Assembly: GCA_035771175.1 (NCBI GenBank)
Contig: CM069602.1
Location: 4,592,001-4,656,000, forward strand
DNA from: Paratinospora sagittata
Lineage: Eukaryota > Streptophyta > Magnoliopsida > Ranunculales > Menispermaceae
DNA length: 64,000 bases
Direction of reading: 5' to 3'
This document shows, piece after piece, positions 36,196-48,800 of the stretch. The notes beneath the pieces were generated by a model. That model was not told the origin of the DNA, did no database searches, and saw nothing but the letters and a program-made list of their open reading frames with translations. Each line of letters starts with the position of its first letter. The stretch's first letter is position 1. The position numbers and the translations under genes were made by a program.

Positions 36196-36511
36196 CGAAC
36201 TTAATCTTCAATGAAATATACAAGAACTAAACTAAATATCCACTCTATATATATGCTAAACCATGGTACATTTACTTTGCTCCCACTACTAGGAACAAGG
36301 AAGAAAATCAAAGAAAATCTCTAACAATGAAAGGAAAAAAAAAGGGGAGGTGGGGAGGGGGAAAGAGGGAAGAATAGAAGAATAAATAACCTATTAAAAC
36401 ACTAAAAGGACACAGAACAAGAACCTTGTGAAAAACCGCACTTAACTATCTAATCTATCTATCTATATCTCTCTCTATCTCTATCTTGCTGTCGGTTCTT
36501 TTTTTTTTTTC

Positions 36512-36850
36512 TCAAGAATCAGAAGGGCGTTGGAACAGAGCCGCCAATTCTTGAGGAGAAATGTAGACGTACTGCTGTTTAACCACACCGGGCTGCCACT
36601 TGATGACAGCAGGCTTAGTAGGCCTACGCTTTCTTGGTGCAGGAGGGCAAGGAAGCGTACTGGGTATCCTTGATTCTTCTGATATTGGCGTCGTTGAACA
36701 CTCTTCTTCTTCTTCTTTACCATCATCTTGCTTCTTAGAGTTGGTACTTAACGGCTTCAATGGACTTCTCAGTGGTATTCCATCAATTGCCCACTTCTTC
36801 CCTTCCGTCTCTGTTCTTCCTTCCGCTTGTGGATTGTTCTGAATCGCCAT
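36512..36850 (-). CDS. SIAMESE-related cyclin-dependent kinase inhibitor (SMR)
   Basis: Single exon on the minus strand, 112 residues. SMR proteins bind CDK-cyclin complexes in the nucleus and promote the switch from mitosis to endoreduplication; several respond to stress or DNA damage. The diagnostic core is at about residues 46-77: an acidic run, then ECSTTPISEESRIPS and CPPAPRKRRP. The tail carries QYVYISPQELAALF at about 93-106, in the place of the family's FF-PPDLE--F cyclin-contact motif. ATG 36850 is chosen over the in-frame ATG 36871 because MAIQNN fits an SMR-like start and the extra seven codons look like UTR. A minus-strand TATATA lies at 37074-37079, giving an estimated 5' UTR of about 190 nt. 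Which SMR member it is cannot be told. Confidence 0.87.
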   Translation of the reverse strand: MAIQNNPQAEGRTETEGKKWAIDGIPLRSPLKPLSTNSKKQDDGKEEEEECSTTPISEESRIPSTLPCPPAPRKRRPTKPAVIKWQPGVVKQQYVYISPQELAALFQRPSDS

Positions 36851-37008
36851 CTGGATCCCAAAATCAAACACCTATCAATTAAACAAACCATACATAATGA
36901 ATTAAGTACAAAAATTAAAAATTAAAAAAATTAAACTAGACTTACAGGAAAGAAAGTTGAAAATCAGCTAAAAGGGCTGTTGAGTGTTGTGTGTCTCTTT
37001 TATGCTTG

Positions 37009-37021
37009 CTTTGAAGAAAAG
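37009..37021. promoter_or_regulatory. CTT-N7-AAG motif in SMR 5' region
   Basis: CTTTGAAGAAAAG fits the CTT(N)7AAG consensus of the plant DNA-damage factor SOG1, a known regulator of some SMR genes. It lies about 160 bp before the start codon and downstream of the TATA box. The motif is short and common by chance. Confidence 0.3.
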
Positions 37022-37073
37022 AGAGAAGCGTGAAGGAGTTGAGTTGAAGAAGAGCTGAAGAAAGGTAAGAAGA

Positions 37074-37079
37074 TATATA
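37074..37079 (-). promoter_or_regulatory. SMR TATA box
   Basis: TATATA on the minus strand, about 225 bp upstream of the SMR start codon, in a GC-balanced promoter stretch. Position relative to the gene is reasonable; transcription start not known. Confidence 0.5.
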
Positions 37080-37388
37080 AGTAAGCCGCCACCAGAGAGA
37101 CACGGAGATAATAATTAAGCTTAACCGCTTCACAACAGAAGAAAAGCAAGTCGGACTCGGAGCTGTTGTTCTCCTAGTTGAAATCTAACACGACAAATAA
37201 GATCCTCTGCACCAACAAAAGCGTTTCAAATCCAGCTCCTCGTTTTGAACCGTAACACGCGTCCTAGAACTCTGACAAGCAAGACTCGTGGCGTTCAAAT
37301 AGGCTATGAGGTCTGATTCAAAGGCCACGTGTCAAACTCGCAAAGGTGTTGAGAGTGGAAAGAAGAGACGGGGGAAGGAGGGGAACTT

Positions 37389-37406
37389 AATTAATTAATT
37401 AATTAA
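37389..37406. repeat. (TTAA)n short repeat
   Basis: A run of about four TTAA units upstream of the SMR gene. Confidence 0.7.
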
Positions 37407-37488
37407 ATCAATTAATAGTGAAAGAGGGGAGAGAGAGATACGTTTGGATGAGCGTGAAATCAAAATTGATTTTGGTTTTGGGTTTTTC

Positions 37489-37508
37489 TCGTTTTGGCGC
37501 CAAAACGA
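37489..37508. promoter_or_regulatory. 20-bp perfect E2F-type palindrome upstream of SMR
   Basis: TCGTTTTGGCGCCAAAACGA is a perfect inverted repeat whose centre TTTTGGCGCCAAAA has the E2F TTTSSCGC core in both directions. It lies about 640 bp upstream of the SMR start, in the expected promoter range of this cell-cycle gene. E2F control is an inference. Confidence 0.6.
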
Positions 37509-38084
37509 AAAACGGCTATCTTTCCCTCTTGAATTGGATTCTCTGTACTGTACGTTTCATCTCTATATGGCATTGGATCATGACATATTGTGATATTTAT
37601 CTTTGATTTTTCAAGTGGTATATGTAAAGATAAATATTATCTCTAAAGATCTACAAGATCAAAAGCAAAAAGGTACCAAATTATGCAACTATATGCCTTT
37701 TGGTTATTTTTTATCTTGTTTATATTATCCAAACAAAAACGGATGATAGGGTCGTTAATAAATAATATGAAGTTTTTTTTTCCTCTTTATATTTTGGTCA
37801 TTTATATATTTTTGTTGAAAATAATATGTATTCATATAAAATATTTAATCGATAATTATAATATGAAGGGGTGTTGCACCTGATTGTATTAGCTTATAGC
37901 AGAGCGGAGAAAGTGAATCCGACCCCATATAATTGAAAAAAAAAGACTTAATTGAGATGAATTTAGTCAAGTATGCTAATAATAGTTTATAAAAATAATT
38001 GTTCATCACACCCAATTAAAAAGCATATGAAGTTTAATAAAGGGTCCCATATGTTAATGAATTAACATCAGTAACCACCGCCAA

Positions 38085-38235
38085 TTGGTTTAACAAGGTG
38101 GTAGGAAGATAAATTTATTCTCATGGGGTCTCGAGTTTGAGTTTAGGAATAGACCTTTGTCTTCACTGCACGGGTGGGGGTGACACGGCCATTGCTAAAG
38201 ATGAAGCCGTTATGCCATGACTACTTATGGGGACG
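38085..38235 (+). mobile_element. SINE, degraded
   Basis: An A-box-like TTGGTTTAACAAGGTGG is followed about 35 bp later by a B-box-like GGTCTCGAGTTTGAG, then a GC-richer body and an A-rich end. No clear target duplication. Ends approximate. Confidence 0.45.
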
Positions 38236-40533
38236 CTTATGCATCATCAAATAAAATATCACCATACCCCCTTAATGATACTCGTTCCAAGCTAACCTAA
38301 GGGACACCATCTGAATTATTAAAAAACAAAAAATTAATGTTTAAATTCATAAAAGACAAAAAAGATATCAATAACTTAGTTAACAATTATTAATATTCAA
38401 TGGAAATTTTGGTTAGTACTTAGTAATACAAAGTTTTAGGAATAGATTAGAGTGTCCATATATTTAAAGCAAAATAAATACACTAAGCTTTATTTATATC
38501 AACTATCATTTTGTAGCTATATCTAACTTATAATTGTATTTAAAGTAAAAAAATAAGATAAAATGTATTATAGCTGGATCTTTGTGTTATAATATTATGA
38601 ACAATTTAATAAATTATCTATTGGTGACCTATAAAGTTATATTACTTGCAGTTACAGGTACCACAACCACTTCTTTTGTTAGGTTGATTATCTAAATTTT
38701 TAAAGAATTTCACAGTTAATTAAAAAATACTTCAAGAAAAATTTTAAACAATTGGGCTTCCAGATTATAAATGATGATTTAAAATTTTGAAATAAATTTA
38801 GCCCAATGCCCCCTCATGAGACTCAAGGGCTATGGGCAAGAATATTCTCATGCCATGAGTCCATGACCCTTTTCACTTGTGCCAAACTGCCAATGTATAT
38901 GAACTCACTGTAATGGTCAAAGCCCAAATAACTCAAGACTGCACTCCTTGCACAAAAGAAAAAGTAGTTATCTAAGAAAATAATTAAAAGAAGGAAAATA
39001 CTTAAATAACACATCTTTCCGAGACATTTTCTTCACATTGTACATGAAACTATTGAATTATCTCGAATCGCACGTTAATTGTGTGATTCAAAATAAATTA
39101 TACGTAATTCGAAGCAATCAAACAGTTTTAAGTACAATGTCAATAAAGCGTGTTAAAAAGGTGTGTCCCTCTAACATTACTCTTAAAAGAATTCAGCTGC
39201 AAAAAAGACAGGAAAAAAAACATATTATATCTCACTCCAAAATAACAAAATATGTGAAAATTTCTAAAATCATTAACAAGGGGTTTGTAAATAGTAAACT
39301 ACCACACTATTATTCAAACTCTAAAAGAATTATTAGTAAAAAAAAAAAAAAAAACTAAAACATTACTAAATTTATAACAATTGTATTAGTAATTACTAAT
39401 TCTAATATCATTACATATTGATAAAAATAACTACATATAGATAAAAGCTGTAGCTGTTATTGGTTTAGATTATTATATCTTTCACAGTAGAAAGTATGCT
39501 AACAAAAACAAAGGAAAATACTCTTAAACAAAATGTCGATTGAAGAGGAATGATAAAATGTTTTTTTCTAATTTAAAAGGGGAAAAAGAGACAAAGGATA
39601 GACTCCCAGTTTCTCAACAAAACCAAAACAAAAGTTTAAATTTTTTAAGGTCTGTCCACTCATATAATCTGACATTCAAATTTTTAAATACAACTACGGA
39701 ATCAAATATTAAAATGAGTGATCTCTTGAACTATTTGTACCGTCCATTATATTGAAAACAAATATATCTAGATCATTACAATAACAATATCATATTGTAA
39801 TTTAAATTATTGTAGAATGATAATTTCTACAACAGTACATTTTCAAACTCCCGTCAACATAATATTCCACTAAAATGCAAAAAACACAAAGGTGGCTAAT
39901 GTTAAGGAATTAAAAACAGACAGGAAGAAAAAAATAGGCAGTGATGGGACCAATTAACTGAGGGGGTGGTGCCGTCTTGAAGCATCAAATGGTGTGCCAA
40001 TGGCCCATAATGAGAAAGTGATGACACCATGAGAATACAATGACAAGTTGCAGACCACAAAGAATTAATCAAAGATTTAAAACTTCAACTTCAATTGAAG
40101 TTGAAGCTGAATTAGTTTCTCTTCCTCTCTCTCTCTCCCTGTATTATCTTCTTGTCCTTTATCTTCTAAACAAATATCATGGGTCCTACCAACCACAATC
40201 TGCACACCGAAAGACAACTCAGTAGGGATCAGAGAGCCCACATGGCACATGCCCTCTTAACATTTTTTTCATATCAACAACAAGAGCACAGGCATAAAGT
40301 ATCACTCAATCTTCTCCCACCAATCATGCCCTCCCTTCTTTCTTCTCTTTCTAGTTTTTTTTTTTTCTTTTCCCGCAATTTGTTTTGTTTTTCATGGACC
40401 CTTCTCATCAACACCCCTAAATCCCTCTAATCTAATGTCAATAAGGAGAAAAAATTGCAAGATATAGTGCGTAGCTTGTGGAGTTCTAGATCAAATTGTT
40501 AAGTGTTAAAACTTGCTTGACCCATAAGTGCCA

Positions 40534-40797
40534 TGTTAGAAACTACTGAACCAAAAGCTATAGCTTTTCGGTTAATCAATTTCTAACAAGGTATCAAAGC
40601 TTTATTAGTTTGGAGGTTCCCTGTTCAAACCTCGCATCAAATACATTTGCTTGTTTTTCTCATTTATCAAATATGTCTTTCCTCCTTATTATACATTTAG
40701 TCCACATGAGAAATATTAATGGTTATATTTACTTAATATTAATAATTAGGTCTCTACTTATAAACTATAGCTTTTATGTCAAGTGATTTCTAATAGG
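40534..40797 (+). mobile_element. TRIM element, plus strand, truncated first repeat
   Basis: AAAAGCTATAGCTTTTCGG...TTTCTAACA is followed by a primer-binding-site-like AGGTATCAAAGC and about 125 bp of internal sequence. A second terminal repeat then runs from about 40707 (AATATTAATGG) to TTTCTAATAGG near 40797. The terminal repeat matches that of the 13.5-kb TRIM in reverse orientation. Confidence 0.55.
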
Positions 40798-42823
40798 TTG
40801 TTTAATCATCCTAAATTCCTAATTTATCATTAGGAAAAAAGAATAAATTTTAGAGAAGAAACAAGAAGGATGTTTTCATGGCTGCCCATTAATAAAAACC
40901 AAAAGCCACAAGAGTGTATCCTTCTTCCACCCTTCGTCTTCACCCAAAATATTTCTCTATTCAATGATGCAATTGAACCAGTTTTCAATCAAAACCCAGT
41001 TGGTGCTGGCTCTTCATCCAACGTATACGGCGGCGAAGAGGACCAAATTTTTTTTGTTTTAGTCGGTGATTTAGATGGTACTTTTTTGTGACCTTTTTTG
41101 CCAAAGTACATACATCCATCCACATACATCACCCATGTAGACAACATATTCTACTAAATAATAGGCTAATAGTCCCACGGTGACAAGAATGTCTTGTCAT
41201 CTTTGAACTATAAAGATGGAATCTATAGTATTTCCTAACATTAATTAAGCAAACATTGTTGAAGACAAATGCAACAACTAACAATGGCAGCTTTACTAGT
41301 ACCATACATAATTATTTTTGGGGAGCACAGAAACCTTACCCGTTAAAGTAGATTCTGAAATCTGAAGGCTGCATGATTCTTCTTCCCTGTTACAGCATAG
41401 CAAGTCTTTGTGGATTAATGTGTAAGATTTGTAGTTAGAAACAGCTGTTCTAAGGTATAGGGTAATTACCTTTACCTGGATTTGAAGCATTTGGTTGACT
41501 CCCGCAGGCTGACCCACAAATAGAGGATCACATCCACATCACATCTGCTGGCTGGGGCTGGAGAACTAATAGCAGAATGAAGAAATTATATCACTGTAAT
41601 TAACAGGGTCACACTGCTTTAGAAAGAATTCATATTATGAGACAAAATTCTTAACCTACATAAATAACATACCCTTCTTTATTCAAGTTGTGTATCACTT
41701 TAAAATTGAATTGTAATGGAGGGAAAGAACTCAAATCAGCATACTTTTAGCATTTGGTGTAAAGCATAACAGCGTATTCTCACCTTCTTTATTGGTAAAC
41801 CCAGTATTAGTAGGATAAACACCATTTGTATTTTTTTATTACATATATGGTAATAAGCTGGTTTCCTAGGACTCTTTAAGTGATGGGGCCCTTGGCAGAG
41901 TGGCTTGCTTTGACTTCAAGAATTAATTTTATTGAAGATTCTCTCATGCACAGTGATAAGATGTGCTTAGCTTTAAAGTCTTTTAAATACCATTATCATT
42001 ATCATCATTATGATGGAAGAATATAACCTGTGGGTTCATATAGCCTAATCAAATCTTGGATGTTAATACCTTCTAATGTCTCATTTTGACACCTAATCCT
42101 CAAGTCCAAGGTGATCTATAACTTACCCTCAGTAAAACTTGAAAGAGACCTTAAAAATAAAATAAAATAAAATGAAATGAAACAAAATAAAAAATAAAAA
42201 GACTATAGGTTGGATTCATGCAAAAGAGTAAGTCATCCGTAAAAGGCATTGATTTTTTTTTTTTTTTTGTTCTTTTTCCTTTCTACTGATCAGTGTGTGT
42301 AAGAGGAAAAGAAACAGTTCTAATGTTGGTTACAGTATAAACCATCAAGGGCTGCCACTGTCATTTTCACAGAGGGGAATTTGAATTGTTAGGATCCCTC
42401 ATCATATAGTATGATTTCTCCAATGCTTTTCCCGAAAGTAGACTAATTTTGGAACCAAACATCTGAGATTGCATCCTAGCAAAAAGGTGGGAGTGCCAGC
42501 ATTTCCAAAAGGTTGAAAAACAAAAGTTATTTTCTTCAGTATTTCCTTCTTTTTTTTTTTTTTTTTCAATGACCCATACATGAGACTGACTAACCAGTAA
42601 GAGATTGCATATCAGGGTATCCATCAAAATAATAGCAAATACAAGTGGCATTTTGTCATTTCATGCTAACTTGGCAATAGACACATCAGAAGATTATTAC
42701 AGGCACCAATACTATGCATCCCATTACGTTCAAACTCTTCTCCAACTACAGCAGCCAGATTTTTTTTCAGACTAAACAGGGAAAAGAGGATATGTCTTAG
42801 AAATTAAGCTTACTTTGATAGCT

Positions 42824-42830
42824 CTATAAA
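42824..42830 (+). promoter_or_regulatory. TATA box of the giant gene
   Basis: CTATAAA lies about 50 bp upstream of the chosen start codon, which would imply a short 5' UTR of roughly 25 nt. Confidence 0.45.
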
Positions 42831-42872
42831 GATGCTCCTCTAAATCACTTCACCTTGATCTTGAAACAGGCC

Positions 42873-42896
42873 ATGAACAATGGCGACGGAAGCTGA
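42873..42896 (+). promoter_or_regulatory. overlapping upstream reading frame at the giant gene start
   Basis: An ATG 7 bp before the main start opens a 7-codon frame in another phase that ends in TGA at 42894-42896, inside the main coding sequence. Its context (G at -3, A at +4) is weaker than the main start (A at -3, G at +4), so some ribosomes would start here and miss the main start. Confidence 0.5.
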
Positions 42897-45800
42897 TACA
42901 CCAGAACTCATCCGTGAAGTGGTAAGCAAGATCATCTCTTCTCTCAGCAACCTGTTTCTGTTTTGAATAGAGTTCTGATACATGCTGTGTTAGGCCTCGC
43001 ACAAAGAAAAACCCATATCAGAGAGTGGTGTTAGAATCATTAGAATCCATTAATGGGTTAGTGAGATTATGTCACAACTGAAAAACAGCTCTTTTACTCT
43101 CCACTAGCGTTGGCCACGGGGCGTCTCCCGCTCGAGCAACCAGCGGCCCAAGGGATTAGTCGGAATTGGATACCCGGATACCCTCGGTTATCAAAAAAGA
43201 AAAAAACAGCTCTTTCAAAAATCTGATTTGCAGAGACATGATTATCATGTTCTGTTTCCATTTGGTTCAGATTCTTAAACTTATAGGGAACAAGACTTTG
43301 TGATTCTATATATGTTTCAGTAACTCTTGGCAGTAAATTTATGTTTTCAGAAATCAGTTTTCTAATTTAGATAAACATATATCCACTGCATCATGTTTAG
43401 AATATCAGCATCTGAATTCTTTCTTTTCATATTCTTGCCTGAATTCACTCTCCTTGGATAAAAAAAAAAAGTTGCTTTTGAATTCTTTAAAATTTCCATC
43501 TTTTTCAGAATCTTGGTTTACCTTTTTATATTAGATCTTTAAAGTTGTGGTTCTTTATGCAGATAATCATGATCAAGTATGCTTTCTGAATATATAGAAA
43601 CATGCACTGGACTTGGTCTTTTTAACTTTAGAAAGAAGAAATGCTCACTGCTATCTTTCCCAATAGATAAATTTAGGATTTATAGTGCACTCTCGATCAC
43701 ATATACCTATTTTTCAAAATTGAATGCTCTTATCAAAATTTATAATTAAGGCAATACAAAGTACATATAGGATGGACCATAAAGCTGGTCTCCAACATAT
43801 ATGGTAAGTAAATGCGGTGCACATGGCAGAGAGGTCAAGATGATGGATTCAACCTAGGAGAATATATTGAGCCAGCTGGAAGACAGGTCAAATAATTTGC
43901 AAAAATAAATAAACAAATAAATATAGATCAGTGAAAATGTTTTCCATGAATTTTTTATTTTTTTTTAAAAAGGACTGTTTCCACCTGCATACCCTTGTGA
44001 ACTTGCTGACCCCATAATGTCAGGCTCACTCCTTCATGCATCTATGCCCAAAGATAGCTTAATCGGCTTGTTCAAGCTGTTGGAATGCTCTTCAAGAATC
44101 ACTTTGGCAGTCCTATTAATGAAACCCAAGATACCCATACAGAAAAATAAAGATAGGAAAAGGAACTTACTGAGAGCATTGCTGCAAACATTGGAAGACA
44201 GCCCTTGGTCAATAAACAGTCATTATAGTTGATTTGCTTTTTAGCATCCAAGAAGACATGGCGCCATCCATATAGTAAGAGGGTTGCTCAGTAGAACAGG
44301 TTTATGCAGCAAAACTCAAGTACTTTGAGATATGATAAGCCTTTATGTTGTTTGTTGTCGTAGTGGCTTAAAGCAACTACATCATTCAGTTCAGACCAAT
44401 AGTAGTTTGTGGCCTGTGCAATAGTAGGTGCCTGACCAAGTGAACAATGTAATTAGTTTCGAACAGTTAAATAGGAAAAACAATATGAGGTAGCAATCCT
44501 TGCTTCCTAAAGCATGGGAAAAGAAAAAGATTTTACTTACCACCTGTATCAAAAAGGAACAGCAAAAACTTTACAAAAATAAAGAGAAAAAGAAAACATC
44601 AATATACTATTTTGATTTTCAGATTTTGGCACCATTTTGTGTAAATGCCCTTTTAAGTTTTAAGATCAGCTACCATATATTGACTTTTCCACCCATATTT
44701 AAGTCAGGCTTCAGCCCAAGTTTAAAGCCCAGGACCTTGTCATGTACATAGGAGTAAAGCAACTAACTTGGCTGATTTCAGGAAACATGAGTCACATTTT
44801 TGTGAACTTTTCTGACATGGCCTTTTCAGGGTTATTATACATATATAGAGTGACATTATCATGAGTGATTAATCTATAAAGTATAAATGACACAAGCTTA
44901 AGGATACACATATAGATGAGTTAATAACTAAATAAATGTAACTGCATGTATGTAACACATGTAGATACTAAATGGGTTAATTATTTTAAAAATAACTGCA
45001 GAGTGCAGACCATAACAACAAAACCATGTCATCAGTTCATTGGAACTGAATTTGTCATTGGTTTATGTTAGGGCAGTACTAAGTTCAAGTTTCTGGTTTC
45101 TTTGCTATCATTTTTTCTCCTTCCACAGACAATTAAACTTCTCTTTCTGGTGCAGGAAACAGAAGAGACCAAGGATTTAAGATGCAGCCAATTTGACAAG
45201 ACTCTCTTGAAAGCTTCTTCAAGTGAACTGCAGAAAGTAGAAGACGAACAAACTCTAGCTCCAGAACTCATTCAACGTTCAGCAAAAGCAGAAGAACCAG
45301 GAGTGATTCAATATGCTAAGGATGAACATGCCAATCCTGCTAATGAAGGCAAAGTTGGTATCTCAGAGGGTAAACTTTTTTTAGAATCACCCTCAGTGGC
45401 CACAGCTGCAGCACAAGACAATTCCCAAGTTTCCGAAGACTCCAGCAACAAGGAGACTCCAAGTTTGAAAGAAAAAGACACATTGAAGAATAAAAAGTTG
45501 CAGGAACATCAAACCAATGAATCTATTGAAGTGAAAGAGAGTCTCACAGAAGGCAACAAGGCTGACGCTTTTAGTAAACAAGTCCCAGTGGACATGAACT
45601 GGGAGGATGTAAAAAAAGATGAACAGCCAGTGAAATCCTCTGAATCATCGACAGAAGAAAAAACAGATGAATTTGTTGAAGTGACAGATGGTCTCACAGA
45701 AGGTGAAAAGGTTGACATGAACTTGGAGAATGTGGAGCCAGAAGATGAACAGCTAGAAAAATCCACTGAATTATTAACTGAAGAGAAAGAAATTGGACAC

Positions 45801-48800
45801 ATCAGAACAGACCTCTCTTCTTCACCTATACCAACTGCCTTAGTTATCCCAAACCTACAAGAATTGGAAACTTTAGGTAGCAAAAATGAAGTCAGTGAAG
45901 AGGAGAAACAAAATGCCAGAGAGTTCCCAAACAATGAACAGGCAGCTATTGAAGAAAACCTGCAAAAAGGCAACATAACACATCCCCATCTCCTTAAGAG
46001 CTCTGAAGCAAAAAATGATGAGCCAATGTTAGAAGCAATACATGTGAGTCAGCACATTGAAGAGGGAAAAGCCGTTAATAATTTACAGAAACATGAAATG
46101 GACGGAAAGAAGTCATGTGTAGATTTGAACTTGGAGGCCAAAAATGAGACTCCTCAAAGAGTTGAGGCAACCCTGGGTCACGATTATGACAAACAAAGCC
46201 TGAAGACAGATGTGGTAGTTGGAGGAGGGTCTGAAAACATGGAAAAAAGCATAAAACTGGATTCTTGCATCAAAGAGGAAAGCATAGACAATAACATGGA
46301 TATTAAAAGTGAACCTATCGAGTCGGATGTAAGTGAAATTAATGTTCAGGAAGAAGAATTAGAAAGCAAAAGACAAGAGAAATCTTTCAACCTAGCTGGT
46401 ATCCAGATGGGTCTTGAAACAATGAACCAAACTGAGGATAAGAAAAATGAAGGGAATGAAAACCCACAAGAAACTCATGGTAACTCATCAGCTGCAGCAA
46501 GCACAAATATCCAGAATGGCAAAGCAGAGAAAATACAGAATGATGAGAGTACAAGTGACAAGCTAGATACTCCTGTCACAAGGGTAACGGAAGAGACTGG
46601 CCATGAGAGAGCTGAAACAGAAGAAAGTGGGATAACAGAATACTCAATGACTTATTCCCTAGATCAAAGAAGCAAAGAAATAACTGAAACCAATGATGAA
46701 TGTTCATTGGAAGATGAAATTCAAGATGAGAACAAAAACACAGGCAACACAGAAAAAAATGAGAGTAGAGACGATCAAGACCCAGAGAATAGCCAACAGA
46801 GAGAAAAATCAGTTCTGGCCAGACTTGAGAGGCCTGCAGAAGCAATGACAGAGGCACCTGAAACAACTATTTTGAGTTCAAATGATAAAGCAGAAGCTTA
46901 CAAGCAAAACGATAAGCCCGCAGAGAACCTTGAGAAAAGCTTTAAGGAGGGAGGGCAGGGAGTCCGAACAAACAACTGCAATGATAACAGAGAGGATGGA
47001 GTTCAAAAAGAAGAGGTCAGAAGACTCGGAACAAAATAAATTCTTGCAGCTTTTAAAAAATTCTTCATTTTTTCTTAAGGATGCATTGAGTTGATGATTC
47101 AAAATTTAAGAAACAACCCAAAAACGTAAAACTTAAGAAACAACTTTTTTTATCGATTTTGAAAAGCCTACTGTCTTAGTAATTTTTTTTTGAAAATTTA
47201 TTTTTAAGTTCAACTAAGCAAACGCTTACTCTATGTTTTTAATATGCTTTTTCTTTACGGATATAAAAAAAAAAAAAACTGTATCTGAATCACAAACCAA
47301 ACAGTGCCTAAATCAAATTAAGTTTCTCAGTTAAGGTTTCCCCTTTAACAGGAATGGAGGTTGACTAACTTACTAAATGTGATATGTTGTAGAATTCAAA
47401 CCAAGTTGATTCAGTTGACAAAGAAGTAGAGAGTCCAAAAAAAAGCACTGATGATATGCCAATAAGTGAACAAGAAGAGTGTGAAAAGCATGAAAATATA
47501 TCTAAAATTGAAGTGGAAGAAGAGATTTACAAAGACAATGGTGAGGAAGAGAAAGAACACAATGTAGAATCAGCGGAAGTCAGCAAAACTGAAAGTACTG
47601 CAAACACCAAGCGTGATAAAGAGGGGACACCAGCAATGAAATTGATACAAACAAGTGAAAAGGTGAGAAGAAAACCTAAAATGACTGGTAAAATTGGACT
47701 CCAAAGGTGAGGTCAGCCTGAACCTTCCTTTCTTGGTTTTGCAGTGACAAGAGTGAAGCCTATGCCCTTTTCTTTTCTCTCACACTTTTATTTCACTAAA
47801 ATTGAAGTTTCGTTTGTTGTACAGGTGTCTGAGGGACTTGAAATAGCTGGTGAAGATGAAGAAACCAGAAAACAGAACATTGAGGAAGAAGTTGTAACAA
47901 GCCTCTTTCAAAAATCCACTGGAGAAGAAACAGTTAATGAGCATTCTCAAGAAGCTGAGGTAAGCTCCAAACTGAAATTGAAGCTTACCATCTGATATTC
48001 TCCTTTCCCTAATTGAACTTCATCAAGTGGTTGATAAAAATCAAAAACATGTCTTCTGCTTCCTTGTTTCTTTCCTTCAATTTATCTATTGTTGTGCATT
48101 AACGTTTAGGTGTTAATGCATTATGCAATATACAGGTGAGTAAGCGTTTCGAGGCAGGTCGTGAAGGTGAGCCTGCTGAAAAGCAGGTCATTGACGATGT
48201 TGCTGCTCCGGGTATCTCCAATATATCTGCAGAAGAAGAAGCAGTTAAAGGAAAGTCTAAGGATGATGAAATCATGTCATGTGAGGTATTTAAGATCAAT
48301 GGCTGATACTTTCCTCTCTGTTTTCGAAGCCTATTTTTTCTCCTTCAGGGGGAGGACGGTAGTTCTTTTCCATTATTTAGAAGCTATCTGGTTTACAGGT
48401 AGCTGAAAGACTTGACAGAAACAGTTCAGGCGAGGAAGCTGAAAAACAGGTAATGAAGGATGGAGCTGATACAGGCCTCTCTACAGTATTAGCCGAAGAA
48501 GAAACAAGCAATGAGAGCTCTCAGGAAGATGAGAAGGCGGCAAAGAAGCACGAAGAAGAGGTCTGCTTGATTACATAGACTGATATTTAACCTTTGAGCA
48601 TATTTTCCCATTTAGGTTCTCCTCTTTAATGTATATTTCAACTTTATCCCCTAAACAGGTGAAAGAGCCTGAGGAAGCAGCTAGGGAGATAATTTTTGAA
48701 GAAGCTACAAATTCCACAGAAAGGACAGGAATGATGACATTAATTGATGAAGAAAAGACATACAACAATGACAATGTTTTAAATGTTAAAGAAAATACAG

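Larger units (their letters stand above)
34176..36511. other. gene-poor DNA with MITE, TRIM fragment and simple repeats
   Basis: No gene is supported. It holds the MITE at 34278-34577, a (CT)n run at 35614-35644, a TRIM terminal-repeat fragment at 35825-35905, and a (GA)n run at 36171-36195. The last part, near 36500, is probably the 3' UTR of the SMR gene. Confidence 0.45.
37509..42823. other. gene-poor DNA between SMR and the giant gene
   Basis: No gene is supported. It contains a SINE at about 38085-38235, an A run near 39336-39353, a TRIM at about 40534-40797, and T runs near 40360, 42250 and 42550. Open frames here are short and of low-complexity composition. Confidence 0.4.

Noticed and set aside
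37009..37021. SOG1 control of the SMR gene as a firm claim
   Set aside because: A single CTT-N7-AAG match is expected by chance in about one of four kilobase-sized promoters; listed only as a weak site.
44017..44232. 71-codon frame in intron 1 of the giant gene
   Set aside because: Composition is hydrophobic and basic, unlike the flanking exons; including it as an exon is not needed for frame continuity.
45509..45976. 155-codon antisense frame opposite exon 2
   Set aside because: Mirror artefact of low-complexity GAA/GAG codons on the plus strand.
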